Below, piece after piece: positions 45,444 to 57,363 of a stretch of DNA of 64,000 nucleotides; the first letter of the stretch is position 1, and each line of letters starts with the position of its first letter. The stretch is from contig NW_006494931.1 in NCBI RefSeq assembly GCF_000471905.2, positions 3,121,060-3,185,059 of the forward strand. The letters are read 5' to 3'. Source of the DNA: Amborella trichopoda. Its lineage: Eukaryota; Streptophyta; Magnoliopsida; Amborellales; Amborellaceae. The notes beneath the pieces are model-generated. The model had not been told where the DNA came from. It saw only the letters and a program-made list of their open reading frames with translations, and made no database searches. Made by a program: the position numbers and the translations under genes.

Positions 45444-46700
45444 TTAATATAGGGTATGTTTCTGGGACATTCCATGTCCTGATGGATCTGGTGTGTCAGG
45501 TGGTACTTCTATTTCGGGAGTGCTAAGTGTGCCAGATGCATCAAGAATTTGGGCAGTTTCTGCTTCTTCTTCAAATATTTTCATTAATTGTTTTCTAGCT
45601 CCTCCTTGGTGGCTCTAGGATTTCGCTTTTTCATTATGGTAATATATTCTGCCAAACTATTTGGGTTGCAGCATGAATGAGAGCCATATGCTAATGGGAT
45701 TTGTTTGAGTTGTATATTGTCTGGTTCAATATTATGGTAGACAAAGACGTCCCACCATTTTATGGCAATTTGTTTGCCTAAACATGACATATATTCAAAA
45801 TTATTTGTATTATTTGGGGATATCACAAAGTTCCACTTAACGATCCATGGTACTTGATACATAACAATAAAATATAAGTGGTAATCTATATTGGGATCAC
45901 TCCCATTGAATTCAATAAAACGGTTTTGAGAGAGTTGCAGGGGTTCAAGAAGTATTTGGGTTAAAGATCCTCATGTTGCAAACCAGTTACGAAACTAGTT
46001 TGGAAATGGAGTGTTTATAGGCATTTTAAACTGCAAGAACCAAGTGTGAGAATTATATGGGTTTTGAAATGTCAATATCTTATGCCAAGCATCAATGTAA
46101 TCAGCATGTCTGTAATATTTATTTGGAAAATTTGGGGAATATAGTTTCTTAGCTTTGGAAGGATCTGATCCCCAGTCTTCAAAGGATAATACTTTCCTTA
46201 TTTGTAATTTTGAATATGCTACTATTTTTTAATTTTTCTGATTATAATGTACCAAGGAAATGGATTATGTTTCTAGCATAATCATTTCGTACCATTTTCT
46301 TGTTTTGGTACCTAGAGAAGGACAGAGATTATTGCATAAGTAATACTTAGCAACATTATTTGGGTTGTCATTCACATGTATGGATTCTATGATTGCATCA
46401 GCAACAAAATAGGTTTCAAGATATTGAGATTTGATTGGTAAAGTTGGTTTCTTTGGTGTAGAGGTTTGAAAAACTGGAGCTGGAGGAGAAGCTGGAGGTT
46501 GGCTTGAATAAGCTGGGTAATTGATATTTAGGGAATAGGAAATAGGACTATTACTGAGTGATAAATCAGGTTCCATTCGTATTGGTGACTGGGTAATATT
46601 TGCTGGAATGATATCCAGTGAAGTTTCCATAGGGGCTTTTCCCCTTTGGTCAAAAGTGGAAGTATTATTTTTATTCATATTTGCATAAAACAAAGTTAGT
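45444..46700 (-). pseudogene. EPRV copy 3: ORF2, broken
   Basis: Counterpart of the copy 1 ORF2. From a likely ATG at 46678 (MNKNNTSTFDQRG) it runs through Pro/Ser-rich sequence to LGTKTRKWYEMIMLET (ending 46265), then in decayed DNA to YQVPWIVKWNFV, LGKQIAIKWWDVFVYHNIEP and RATKEELE (45862-45584), and after an in-frame break to a tail ending SGHGMSQKHTLY with TAA at 45444-45446. The tail GxSQKxxLY is shared with copy 1. A non-ATG extension upstream overlaps the RNase H end. No known domain is recognised. Confidence 0.72.
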
Positions 46701-46745
46701 GGAAAAGATAAAGCTGGTGGATCAAAATGATCAGTGTTGCCCTCC

Positions 46746-47108
46746 CTACAAAAATTCACGAGTAAGAAAATCAGTGAGATGGTTAGTAGTACCTTTTAAG
46801 TGTTCTATAGAAAAATCAAAAGATGATAAGATCGCCTGCCATCGAGCAAAGATTTGCTTAGAGACAAGGTTTTGCACATCCTTAGTAAGAATATCAGTGG
46901 CGGCTTTCCAATCTGTTCTAATAAGAAAATGTGTATTAAGAATATTACTCTGGAATTTAGTAACACAATGAACTATGGAAAGTATTTCTTTTTTCACAGT
47001 AGAATAATTTTGTTGAGTAGAATTCCAGGCTTTCAAAGTATATCAGACTAATTGCTCATTAGAATTTATTCGTTGTTTTAAAATACCTCTTAAGCCTAAT
47101 TCATAAGC
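46746..47108 (-). pseudogene. EPRV copy 3: RNase H
   Basis: The frame 46746-47036 gives KKEILSIVHCVTKFQSNIL, HFLIRTDWKAATDILTKDV, ARWQAILSSFDFSIEHLKG and LTDFLTREFL. The domain's first Asp-containing strand lies in another frame near 47100, so a frameshift separates it from the RT. Paralogous to 32560-32979. Confidence 0.88.
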
Positions 47109-47109
47109 A

Positions 47110-48062
47110 TCACATTTTATAATTTTGAAAAGCATTAGGATTGGCTAGATTTAAACAAGGTAATTCTTTAGCTTTAATTTTTATTTTCTTTATAGCTTGA
47201 GTATGTTCCTCCGTCCACTTGGGAGGATTCTTTTTAAGCCGTTCATATAATGGTTTAGTATCTATAGCCAGATTTTTATAAAAGTCTACTATACAATTTA
47301 AACATCCTAAAAATCTTTGTAATTCAGTTTTGTCTAAAATAATATCAGGAAATTTATCAGCAAATTGAATAGATCTTTCGATTGGTATAATTGTACCATA
47401 ATGAATATGATGACTTAATAATCTTACTTTTGTTTGAAAAAGATTTATCTTTTTAGCAGATACTACTAAACCTGCATGTTTGATTGCTTGTACAAATATA
47501 TGAATATGTTTAAAATGTTGATCTATAGTATCAGAGAAGACTAAAACATCATCAATGTATACTATCATAAATTTATAATATGGATTAAATACTTCATTCA
47601 TTATTTTTTGAAATTCTGATGGAGCATTTTTTAGCCCGAATGGCATTACGTTCCATTCATACTGTCCAAATGGAACATTAAATGCAGTTTTATATTTATC
47701 TTCTTCTTTTATTTGTATTTGCCAATAACCAAATTTTAAATCAAATTTAGAAAAGATTGTAGCAGTAGCAAGTCTATCTAATAAGTCTTTTTTATTAGGT
47801 ATTGGATATCTAATCCATTGTAAAACTTTATTCAAGGGTTTATAATTTATTACTAACCTTGGTACTCCACTCTTTTTTTCAGCATTTTTATTGACATAAA
47901 AAGCAGCACAGATCTAAGGAGATGCACTTATTCTGATTAGATTTTTCCTTTGTAATTCATCAATTCCTTTTTTACAAAATTCTAATAAGGTTGTATTCAT
48001 TTGTACTGATCTAGCTTTAGTAGGAATTTTAGTTTCATCAAATCCTTTTTCATAAGGTAATC
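47110..48062 (-). pseudogene. EPRV copy 3: reverse transcriptase
   Basis: A 241-codon open stretch, 47110-47835, contains YPIPNKKDLLDRL, FSKFDLKFGYWQI, YEWNVMPFGLKNAPSEFQ and the catalytic YIDD (47548-47559). Upstream, in the same frame, RLVINYKPLNKV and CAAFYVNKNAEKK are present, with a TAG at 47914-47916 where copy 1 has Trp. The 5' junction with the protease frame is a frameshift at about 48068. The C-terminus is lost by another shift at 47110. YIDD is intact. Confidence 0.93.
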
Positions 48063-48065
48063 CTA

Positions 48066-49958
48066 CTATATGTTTCTTTTTGCCCAAAATGCATTGGGAA
48101 TATCACTACAAATTTCTGTTTCTATTTGAGTTCGAAGACTATTAATCTTTGTTATTATCTCAGGTTTTTTCAAGTCTTCTTCTATTTGTTTATATTTTAT
48201 TTCTATTTTAAGAGAACATAAAAACTTTTCATTATTATTTATTTTATCTTTGACTCTATTTATTCCTTTAAGTTTTGGTTTTTCTAAAAATTCAAACTTA
48301 ATTGTTTGTCCTACTCTAGATGTTTCAATTCCTGTATTATTAATTGTTACGGGATAGAGTAAGGTTAGGAATGGAATTCCAAGTATGACTGCTTGACTTA
48401 AATTCTTTACCATAATAAAAGGTGTTGAAAAACAGTATCCATTATTGCATACCATGGCATTTGATAATTTATATTTAATAAATAATCTACTACCATCTGC
48501 AGTATTAAGTATTTGAGTGGTTTTATCAAAATATTTTGATGGGACTAAACCTTCGTTAATACAATTTAAATCTGCACCTGAATCTACTAAAGCTAATGTT
48601 TGGAAATTATATTCTTCTTTGATAATAATTTTTACTAATATAAACCATTTTTGGGAAATAATTTTATTTACTAAATTTACAGATATATTTTCTTCAACTT
48701 CTTTGGTTCTGGAAGTTTCTGGTTCTATATAACTAGGATCTGCTAATTGATCAAATTCGATTTCATCTGTATCAGTTATGGTTTCTGATATGTCATTTTG
48801 TAATTCTAATACTTTGATTTTAGTTTTTAATTGCTCTACTTCTGTTTTTATTTCATTTACTTCTTTTTTTAATTCAGATATTGTGGGTTCCCTTAGAAGT
48901 ATATCTTTTTTATTAATTCTTTTGAGTATTTCAACAAAATTGTAATCCTCTGGTGGTTTGAGTAATGGTACTGGTTTATTTTTTGCTTTTGTTAATGTAA
49001 TAAATTGAGTAATAATTTCTCTTTTTTCTTCGGGATCATTTATTTTTTCTATAAGATCTAATATTAATGTGTCTTCTTTGGATCGCATATTACAGGAACA
49101 TTCTTCTATATTCTGTTCAGATTCAGATTGTTCTGTTGAGGACATGAAATAATCTTCATCTTCTATTTGTCCTACCATTGTAGTATCAGTGGAAGATTCA
49201 GAAGAATCATCATCATATATTTGTATTATATAATATAGTTTATTTCTAATGGATTCTTCTAAGATTATAGTATCTATTTTCTTTTTTATTTTACATTGGC
49301 TTTTATAATGGCCAACTTTTCCACATTTATAACATACAGGTAATTTTCGTTTACCTTTATGATATTTGTATTTTGGAGAGAATCTTTTTATAAATTTTTC
49401 TTTTTTATGTTTTTTATAAGATTTTTGTTTTTTTTTCTCTGTCTTATACCTTTTCTTTTTATGAAATTTATCTCTAGTTTTTTCTATATGATATCCAAAT
49501 TGTTCACAGAAATCTCCTAATTCTTTTTTACCAGTCATTTTTTGTTTATTTAATTGTTTCTTTAATTTCATGTCTGTGCATAAGGCTAATCCTTCTGCAC
49601 ATATTTCTAGGGCTAATCCTTCTGCACATATTTCTGCAGATAGTTCTCCCAATGTATAAACAGAATATGGTATTATTCCTCCATTTTTATTTTTTAATCG
49701 AGTTTTTACCTTTTTTGTAAATAGATATGGTAATCCAGCAATAAATGTTTCTTTCCAATGGTCCTGCTGGCTATCTTCTCTACTCAATAGTTTGGAAAAG
49801 AAAACAACTTTATACCATTTATAATGAGATAGGATTAGACATCTTATATTAGATAACAAATCTTCAGATCTGGCTTCAAGTAAGGCTGTACTCCCCACAA
49901 AATGAAATGTAATGGTGTAAATGAGAGTATTAACAGCATCACTTTCGGAATATAGCAC
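48066..49958 (-). pseudogene. EPRV copy 3: coat C-terminus, zinc knuckle and protease
   Basis: An unbroken 630-codon stretch, the longest viral frame on this strand. Order: FVGSTALLEARSEDLLSN (in frame here, unlike copies 1 and 2), basic region, canonical zinc knuckle CYKCGKVGHYKSQC (about 49294-49336), acidic Ser/Asp/Glu linker, predicted coiled coil ELKKEVNEIKTEVEQLKTKI, and the aspartic protease with intact DSGAD (48570-48584) and VILGIPFLTLLYP. It contains an in-frame 27-bp tandem duplication (EICAEGLAL twice, 49584-49637). Frameshifts at both ends disconnect it from the flanking domains. Confidence 0.92.
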
Positions 49959-49959
49959 A

Positions 49960-51378
49960 TCTTGATTATTTTCATTTTTAACAGTCCATTGGCGAGTATT
50001 ATTTAAAATTTGTTGTTTTGTATTTCAAGTAAGTGGAAATCCCACCAACGTCGAAGCCATCCTGTGAAACCACAGATAATGGCTTTGGCGACTTCTTGAT
50101 CATGGTTGCCTACCATTTTGCATGCAGAAGCATACATGGTCATATGTTTCATAGTATCTATTACTTGTTGTTCAGATAATCCATCTATATTCCAATTTAC
50201 TATTGATCTTCCTGAATAGAAAATATTTTGGGCTATCAAATCTTCCTCGAATTGTATATCAACAGGGGTAGATCTATGATGATAGGGCCTAGCTGTTAAA
50301 GGTTTCCATGACTTTCCATATACTATTCTTTGAATATTATTACTATCTGGTTTATGACTATTTTCAGTAAAAGCTTCTTCCATATTTTCTATTGTGTCAG
50401 CAATTATTTGTGTCTCTTCTTGTAAGGTTAATGTAGATGATTTAGGAATTTCTGTAGTAATTTTCTCTTTTCCTTTCTCCTGAATTTCTAGTTTAGATAA
50501 TTTTGATATTAATTGGTCCATTAGGGTTTTATTATCTTCTCCAAAATTAAATCTTTCTTTATCAAGTAATGGCGGTGGTTTAAATAAAACATTTTTGGTT
50601 TCTTTTATAGGTATAGGTTTTAGCATATTTTCAATTCTGGATGCCTGTCTTCCTAAAGATTGCATATATAAATTTGTATAGTTATTTTGTTCTATTACAT
50701 GTGGAATTAATTCAGCTTTATGTATTATTTCTCCTGTAGTCATTTTATATGGTGTAGCTTTTGTTTCTAATTTTAATTCTGGTTTTGATCCTTTTATAAC
50801 AACACTTTTCTCAAGAGGGTGAATACTTGTCATTGTATTTCCATCGGTTGTTTCATATGAAGTATATTGACTTTGTATTGTATTTATTTCAAAATTAAGA
50901 ATATGTATTTTTCTTTCTCTACATATTTCTTTTAACCATATAAAAAATCCTTTATTATATCGTTCTCTTTTTTGTGCCTTATTGTACTTTATATGAAATA
51001 ATTCTTCTAATCTAGGTTGAAAATGTTTTTTATACCAAGTTCTTATTTCCTTATTTTCTTCAGATAAGTAATCTTGTTCTATAAATTGTTTACTCAGTCG
51101 CTTTTTTTCTTGAAGAGTTAAGACTTGAAAATCCATTTCTGACTCAGTTATTTTTTGTTCAAATTTTTGTACTGACCTATATTGTGGGATAACAACGTTT
51201 TCTCTTTTCCTGTATAAACTTTCTAATTTTGGATTTATAGAAGAAGTAGAACTTCTTGGTAATTCTATTATAGGTTTAGTGGATGATTTTAGTTCAGAAT
51301 CATCTTCACTGTTATATCTTCTATTGTTGGTAAATTGAATTTCTATTTTACCATTTGGATTTTCTAAAATTCTCTCAT
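49960..51378 (-). pseudogene. EPRV copy 3: coat-protein N-terminal part
   Basis: 377 open codons (50003-51136), with the same frame readable back to about 51378. Landmarks: GRSIVNWNIDGLSEQQV, ICGFTGWLRRWWDFHL, RSTPVDIQFEEDLIAQ, PHVIEQNNYTNLYMQSLGRQ and, near the left edge, NVVIPQYRSV. A one-base shift at about 50010 separates it from the 48066-49958 frame. It ends abruptly upstream of the coat region, with no movement-protein sequence in this orientation. Confidence 0.9.
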
Positions 51379-51775
51379 ATTAGAATATTTATTTCTAGAT
51401 CAAATGGTTCTAGATCAAATGGTAGATCTTGGTTAGAATTACAAATGGTAGATCTTGGTTAGAATTGGTATCAAAGCCACACCATTGTCTTCTTTAAATA
51501 GTATCCAAAGGATATTGCTACTAAGAGTAACACTTTAGGAGAAAGAAACCTAATTAAATTTCTTCATTAGAGAAAGTTGGATCGAGAGTTGAGGCTAGAA
51601 AGAATCCAGTCAAAAGACCGTTAAGGCCAAAGGAGCCGCTGAGGTCAAAAAGACGTAAGAAATAGCTAAGAGCACTCATCCGCAACCTAATAATGGAAAA
51701 TTTCATTAGGAATCGATCAAGTAAAGCATTACCCCAAACTAGTAATACTCTGAGGATAAAAAATAATAATGCAGG
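51379..51775 (+). repeat. Inverted EPRV leader and movement-protein start abutting copy 3
   Basis: Plus-strand viral DNA back to back with the minus-strand body. It holds short duplications (TCTAGATCAAATGG twice, AAATGGTAGATCTTGG twice), the primer site TGGTATCAAAGCC (51466-51478), a leader with AAGGCCAAAGGAGCC and GAGGTCAAAAAGACGTAAG, the ATG at 51693-51695 (MENFIRN), and about 27 movement-protein codons before viral similarity stops near 51775. Confidence 0.85.
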
Positions 51776-52429
51776 CTTGATAATAAATATATTTTTAAAA
51801 ATATAATTTGATCTTAATTTTTATGGAGATCATGAATATGAAAAAATAACAATAATTTGAAACTAGAAATAATAATTATATTAAAAAACATTTGGACCGT
51901 TACACTTCTTTTTAGGTGGACTACCTATTTGCATCCATCTTTAAGATGGATGCTTTATATTTGCATCCATCTTTAAGATGGATGCTTTATACATCTAGAC
52001 CGCTTTTTCCTCTTGACCACATATAGCAGAAATATGGTTGAGGCCGAATGAAACAATTTTCCTCCTATTACTCTACTTAAAACTTTATTTATTAGTACAA
52101 ATTTTTTATTTGCTAATTGCAAGGTTTGCCGCTTTGGGTGAGTAGACTCAGGCGCACCAGAGTTAGCCAGGCCCGACCAGGTGCCAAGCCCGTAGGTCTC
52201 TCAACTTGAGGGATATAAAATTTATTTATTATTCATCTGATTTGATCTTCAATCTAATACCTACACCACCAACCCCCCGAGGGGCACATAGGTACAGATA
52301 TGAGAGAGATGGAAATTTATCAAAATTGTCACAAAAAGAGGAATAATTTTACATTTTACCTACATTTTTAATTAAATTCCAAAATACCCAAAAAAAACAA
52401 ACATGGTCTTCAGTTGAAATATTATAATA
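51776..52429. other. Right flank of copy 3, no gene
   Basis: Resembles the DNA right of copy 2 (39110-39480). It includes the duplicated palindrome described next. No protein. Confidence 0.5.
51928..51991. repeat. Tandem 32-bp duplication of a palindrome
   Basis: Perfect 32-bp units at 51928-51959 and 51960-51991. Each holds 11-bp arms GCATCCATCTT and AAGATGGATGC around a single base, so the pair can form two adjacent hairpins. Confidence 0.95.
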
Positions 52430-52560
52430 TTTTATAATATTATATTATATTATATTATATTATATTATATATTTATATTTATTTTATTAATATAATTTAT
52501 ATCATATAATATAAATTGATTACATATTATATATAATATATATTTATTATATATTGATCA
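52430..52560. repeat. TATAT-rich low-complexity DNA
   Basis: Runs of TATAT and TATTATAT phrases; no gene. Confidence 0.8.
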
Positions 52561-52794
52561 CTAAAAAGGTATTGCTTCATGTGCCTAATCATTTTCTCCC
52601 AAAGCCAATTATGCTTATAATATTTATTTATTTTTTTTTTTTATGTAACAATATAAAAAAACAAAACATGTAAAATTTAAACATTTTTTATAATTTTTTA
52701 TAATATTTTTGGATTTTTCTGAATTTTTTGGGACTTTTTACCAAAATTGCTTTTTTCAGAAAAAAAACAATCGGGGCACTAATTGGCCAATCTA

Positions 52795-52866
52795 GTAGGA
52801 ATCGGCCGGACTAATCGGATCGGGCCAAGACAGACTAGTGAGCCTGGTCCGTTGTTTTGAACACTG
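52795..52866. mobile_element. Single hAT-like terminus
   Basis: The reverse complement of 52858 leftward reads CAGTGTTCAAAACAACGGAC and, further in, CCGATCCGATTAGTCCGGCC, like the hAT ends elsewhere in the window. The partner end and target duplication were not found. Confidence 0.5.
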
Positions 52867-53348
52867 ATTAATACAGATAGGTTAAAACAAAAAAAAAGAT
52901 AACACTCAATCCTATAATACTCATCCTTAATTTACTTAACCACCTCCAACACCACAACCACCGCCGATGCCAGCATCACCACCCCCAACACGTTTATCTT
53001 CGTCCTTTACACCATCAGCACACGAGGATATATTATCATAGACATTATGGAGATGGATATTGCTACCATAAAAATAATAAAAAACTCATTAAGAAATAAA
53101 TATCCTGAAATTTCCTTACTAAAGAAAGCACCAAAACGTGCACCACCATTATCATCAAGCTCCATTAAGGACCTTGTCATTACAATGGATGGTGGGTTTC
53201 TATCTAGCATAGGGAGTTCTTGAATGGCAACTTTATTTATAGTTTTGGAATGGTCTAATGGCTTAACGTCATGTGATTGTTATATTGTGATTTTATGTTT
53301 AAATCTCATTAGTTTAATTATGTCTAGAATTTATCTCATTGTCAACTT
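52867..53348. other. intergenic, no gene seen
   Basis: CCACC-rich stretch at 52940-52990, otherwise plain AT-rich DNA; the minus-strand frame 53007-53210 is not recognisable. Confidence 0.5.
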
Positions 53349-53432
53349 ATGGTTTATGGGTCAAAAGAGGGAAGGTTTCTGAGGGATTCTATGGTTTTTG
53401 GGTCAAAAGAGGGAAGGTTCCTGGGGGATTCC
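53349..53432 (+). repeat. 42-bp tandem duplication
   Basis: Units at 53349-53390 and 53391-53432 share GGGTCAAAAGAGGGAAGG and differ at a few positions. Confidence 0.9.
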
Positions 53433-53485
53433 ATTTATTCATTTATTATATAAAGAAATCTTTTGGCATCTTTGTAAAGGGTGTG

Positions 53486-53882
53486 GTTTGTACAAGGCTG
53501 AGGCCCCAAATAATCAAAATAAGGCGCACTTCAAAATGGTTTCGCAAATGTTGTTTTAGTACTAGAATTTTTGGGATAACTTTAAAAGTTCTTTTCACCT
53601 TTAATTATAAAATTTAAAGTTTTAAAAATAGTGTAGATCAATCAAATCTATTAACACTTGAAACTCTTGAAAATTGACGATCCTAAAAATGTATTACAAG
53701 ATGCACTGTTTCCAAGCTTTGAAATCCATTTTTTTCTCATATTCATACATCTTGAGGTCGAGATGATCGATTTGTGGATATTTAGGCATCGAAACCATCT
53801 CCATTGGTGAAATTTTTCAAGTGCACTTTAATTTGAATTGTGACCTCCTTGTACACAAGGTAAATGGTTTTAATGTAAACAA
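53486..53882 (-). mobile_element. MITE family 1, copy F, fused to a family 2 end
   Basis: It starts GTTTGTACAAGGCTGAGGCC and carries the family 1 core (TGTATTACAAGATGCACTG, CATACATCTTGAGGTCGAGA, then a GATGATCGATTTG box). At about 53838 the sequence passes into TGTGACCTCCTTGTA...TTAATGTAAAC, which is the end of family 2. This is either nested insertion or a shared terminus. Confidence 0.7.
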
Positions 53883-54670
53883 TCCCTATTATATAAGTTA
53901 ATTAAATCTACTTCGAACCCCTTGGGCGCCATCCAACTTATTTTTGTTTTCTAAAAGGAAGAAAATAAAGTAAAAATAAACAAATAAAAGGTTTTTCAAA
54001 AAAAAAAAATTCTAAAAGGAAGAAAATAAAGTACAAGGAAAAAAATAAAAAATAAAAGGTTTTTCAAAAAAAATTGTAATACAATATTTTTTTATTTTAT
54101 TGTCAAAAAAAACAAAAGGCAATATAACAAGTATTAAAAGGTAATATAACAAGTATTTCTTGTCAAAATATAAAATAAAAAGTATAAAAAAAATAAATGG
54201 TACCTTGGTAGCATCATTTTCTTATTTTTGTTGTCAAAAAAAACTGAAAGGTAATACAACAAGCAAAAAAAAATGTATCACAACATCTTATTATTTTTTT
54301 GGATTTGTTATTATTTGTATAATAAAATAATTATAAAATATAAACTAACAATTTTAATTTCAATATATAGTATTATAGTTAGTTAGGTTGTAATAATTTT
54401 GGACTATAGTTAGCTAGGTTAATAATTTTGGTTTTTTTTAGCGGATTAGGGTTTTATGCGAATTCAAGATTTTAGTGGCTATTTTGTCATCGATTTAATT
54501 CATTCTTTATTGTAGTCCATGTATGATTATATACTTTATCCATAATAATTCTATGATTTTTCTTTTGTATGATGTAATTTAAGTTCATATAGGGAAATAA
54601 CATCTCAATATTCACAAATTGATGAAAACAACATTTATAATGAAAACAACATTTATAATGAAATTTAATA
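53883..54670. other. AT-rich DNA, no gene
   Basis: Repeated GGAAGAAAATAAAGTA and AATAAAAGGTTTTTCAAAAA phrases (about 53957-54070) and GGTAATATAACAAGTATT (54115-54160) show local duplications. No protein. Confidence 0.5.
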
Positions 54671-54679
54671 ATATTTTTG

Positions 54680-54781
54680 GATTTCAATTCGACCGATTCC
54701 CGATCTGGATCGCCGATTTACCGATCTTGATGGGTTTTTGGAGTGCCCGATTTGGGACACCGATCCGTTTTTGAAACCACT
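54680..54781. mobile_element. Single hAT-like terminus
   Basis: The reverse complement from 54781 reads CAGTGGTTTCAAAAACGGAT followed by repeated CCGAT/ATCGG motifs (54696-54770), like subterminal arrays of hAT elements. The left end was not located. Confidence 0.5.
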
Positions 54782-57363
54782 GGTCAAAAGTATTGTGGGG
54801 TGTTCTTAGAGGCCAGGTATATTTACACTCCTGTTGAAGGCCCACAATCCCAACTACCCTTCCTCTGAGAGCTAGGTGCCTACTCTAGAAGTCTTATGAA
54901 TGGATTCAGGTTTTTCAAAAACTAGATTTGAAATAGATTTATCATTCGTGCTCGAGGGTGCAAGTGTAAGTGTGTAAATCAGCACAAGTACCCATGAAAA
55001 GTGTGTGATAAGCAGGCGTAATCTGTTTAAAAAAATAAATGAATGCAAGGGACCACTAATACCGGCAACATGAACTTCGAGTTGATAAGTCGATCAATGC
55101 ACAATGAAAGTGAAAGGCTAGATGCCCCAACAATGAGTGGACACCATGCACATTGGTGCCTAGTGATGTGTGCTTTTGATCGGGAAACTAACCACGTCGC
55201 GGTCCAAGTGAAAGGCACACAACTTATGCCGAGACAGACGCGCTTAGAGCCAAGTGTAACCTTCTCAAAGCACGATTCAAAGCGAGGGGGTAAGGACCCT
55301 CTGTTCCAGAACTGTTGGGGAGGCAAAGAGATGCAAGAAATCGATAAAATTATGCTACCAAGCAAAAATAACACTGCCTGAGGTGACAAAGGATTTGCGT
55401 TGGTGCAAACAACTTTAACGGAGTTGACACTAGCGCCAGAGATCCCACTGTTAGTTAGGGCAAGCCGGAAAACAAAGAACATGGAGGAAGAGGTCTAGTG
55501 TTGGTGCCAATGACACCAACGCCACTGCCAATAGCATTGATCTTGCTTCTTATCAGAACTCAGAACAAGGGACTAGAAAGGCCGAGGGAGCTTTTTGGGG
55601 TCTCAGAGGTATGACGCAAGTGGCAGTGGCGAAAATGTTGTTGCCAGTGGCGATACACCCTTGAATTTCCAAGAAGCACGAGGGAGATTGTTGAGACGTA
55701 CAAAAGCTATTGGGAATGGTGTTGACACTATTTGCAGTGGATTTTGTCCATTTCAGACCCCAAACAAAGCAAGAACGGCTTGAAATGAGCCGAGATGAAC
55801 TCTGGGTTGATAGTGGCCTTCAGATCAAGTCCAAAGGGTAACTTCAATAGTTAGGGTATAAAGGAAGCTTTACAAGCCCCACGATGGGCGCCAAACTATT
55901 TATACTCGAAAATGCAGGTAGGGAACTTGGTCCCCCTCTTGGCTTAAGGTGAAAATGTGTCAAAAATTTGATAGAGAAAGGGCTTCATCAAATTATGTTT
56001 CGGGCAAGAATTGGGTTACAAGGTTGTATCTTACTCGGACAGCCGACAAAACCGGCTTCCTGTATACGTTAACCTTCGAGTTCAAGATAGGTTTTGAAGA
56101 TGGTTAATGAAGAGAGGAGAAGATTTAACGAAGAACCTTTTAGAAATAAAAGAAGAAGGGAACAAAGCAATAAATAAAATAAAGAGGCCAATAAATATGC
56201 AAGGAAAGCATTAAACAAAGCTCATTAATACCAACACAACCATAAAAAAATACAAGATTAAATGACAATAATAAATGACAGTAACAAAAGGTAAAAGGAG
56301 GAAGGAATGATATTTGAGACCGGGCCCCTAGGCCCGGCACCCAGAATCGATGTTGATTCAAAGTAGATGGTGCATGGTTAGTCCCTATCTTTCAGGTTTT
56401 GACAGGGCCAGTGAATATATGTGGAAGAGGATCCAAAAGGTTTGATTATTTGGATTGCCTTTAAGATAGAGTGTAAAAGGTTAGGTTAAAAGGGTTCAGC
56501 TTGGGGTGAAATAGGGTTCTGGTATGGTTTGAGCTTGATCTGGCAAAGCTTACACATGAGATATCAAAATTTCATCCTTTGAAATTAAGGTGAAGTGCCG
56601 TAGTTATAAGCAAGATAGACTTAGGACTACCACTGGATCGTTTTTGGACAATCTAGGCCATTAAATTTTATCGCCATTTGGAACTTCTTTGATGCCGCAG
56701 GGACTGGCACCAGAATAGCATTAATTATCATTACCTATGGTCAAACAAATTAAATGTTGTGTCCTAACATGACTCTGGCCCGAGTACAATATTGTGGACG
56801 GAGTGTCAAAGGTCTAGCACCATTGGTAGTGGCACTGGCGCCAATTAAAATCTGCCATGTGTTGTTCTCTAGGCGTTCTTCCATACAAGTGGTGGACCAA
56901 TCAAAATACGTTGCACTTTCGAACTCCATTGGCACCATTCTCAATTGTGACAGTGTCAGCGGACTGTTTAACATCAGACACGTTAGTACCTTTCGTACTT
57001 CTTCGATGAATATGAAGTCAACAACCCCTTATGTACTGACATCTAACACATCAATACTTTTCGACACGTGTGAGTCCATACTGACACACAACATTGGGTC
57101 GTACATCCAGGTTGTTCCCCATTTTGACTGTCAGGGGGACCGACACAGCTCTAAGGGGCACTAACACCATTAGCAATAGCGTCGGGCTTTTCTCTCTCCT
57201 TTCATGTCGCTTCTGGTGTCAGTACTCATGTGCCATCTTTGTGTCGAGGTTGGGAGCTACTTTGGCGCCATTAGGAGTGGAGCTAGAACTTTTTGCTTTC
57301 AAATTGCTCCTAGCTTGGTAGTTCTTAGTTCTGATCTACCTTGTTTCACTCTTAAAGTGGATA
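54782..57363. other. 2.6 kb without a recognised gene
   Basis: Contains several spaced GGCGCCA/TGGTGCCA-like phrases (about 55500-55540, 56815-56845, 57260-57285) and frames of up to 151 codons on both strands, none with a domain I recognise. Probably decayed retrotransposon DNA preceding the LINE tail. Confidence 0.45.

Larger units (their letters stand above)
44570..51775 (-). mobile_element. Endogenous florendovirus-like pararetrovirus, copy 3
   Basis: A second EPRV locus on the minus strand with the same gene order as copy 1 from the coat region to ORF2 and promoter. It is diverged: about three quarters identity by eye over the best coat block, less elsewhere. The body starts at about 51378 in the coat N-terminus. 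The movement-protein region is missing and is replaced by a plus-strand leader and movement-protein start. This is a different viral lineage from copies 1 and 2. Confidence 0.9.
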
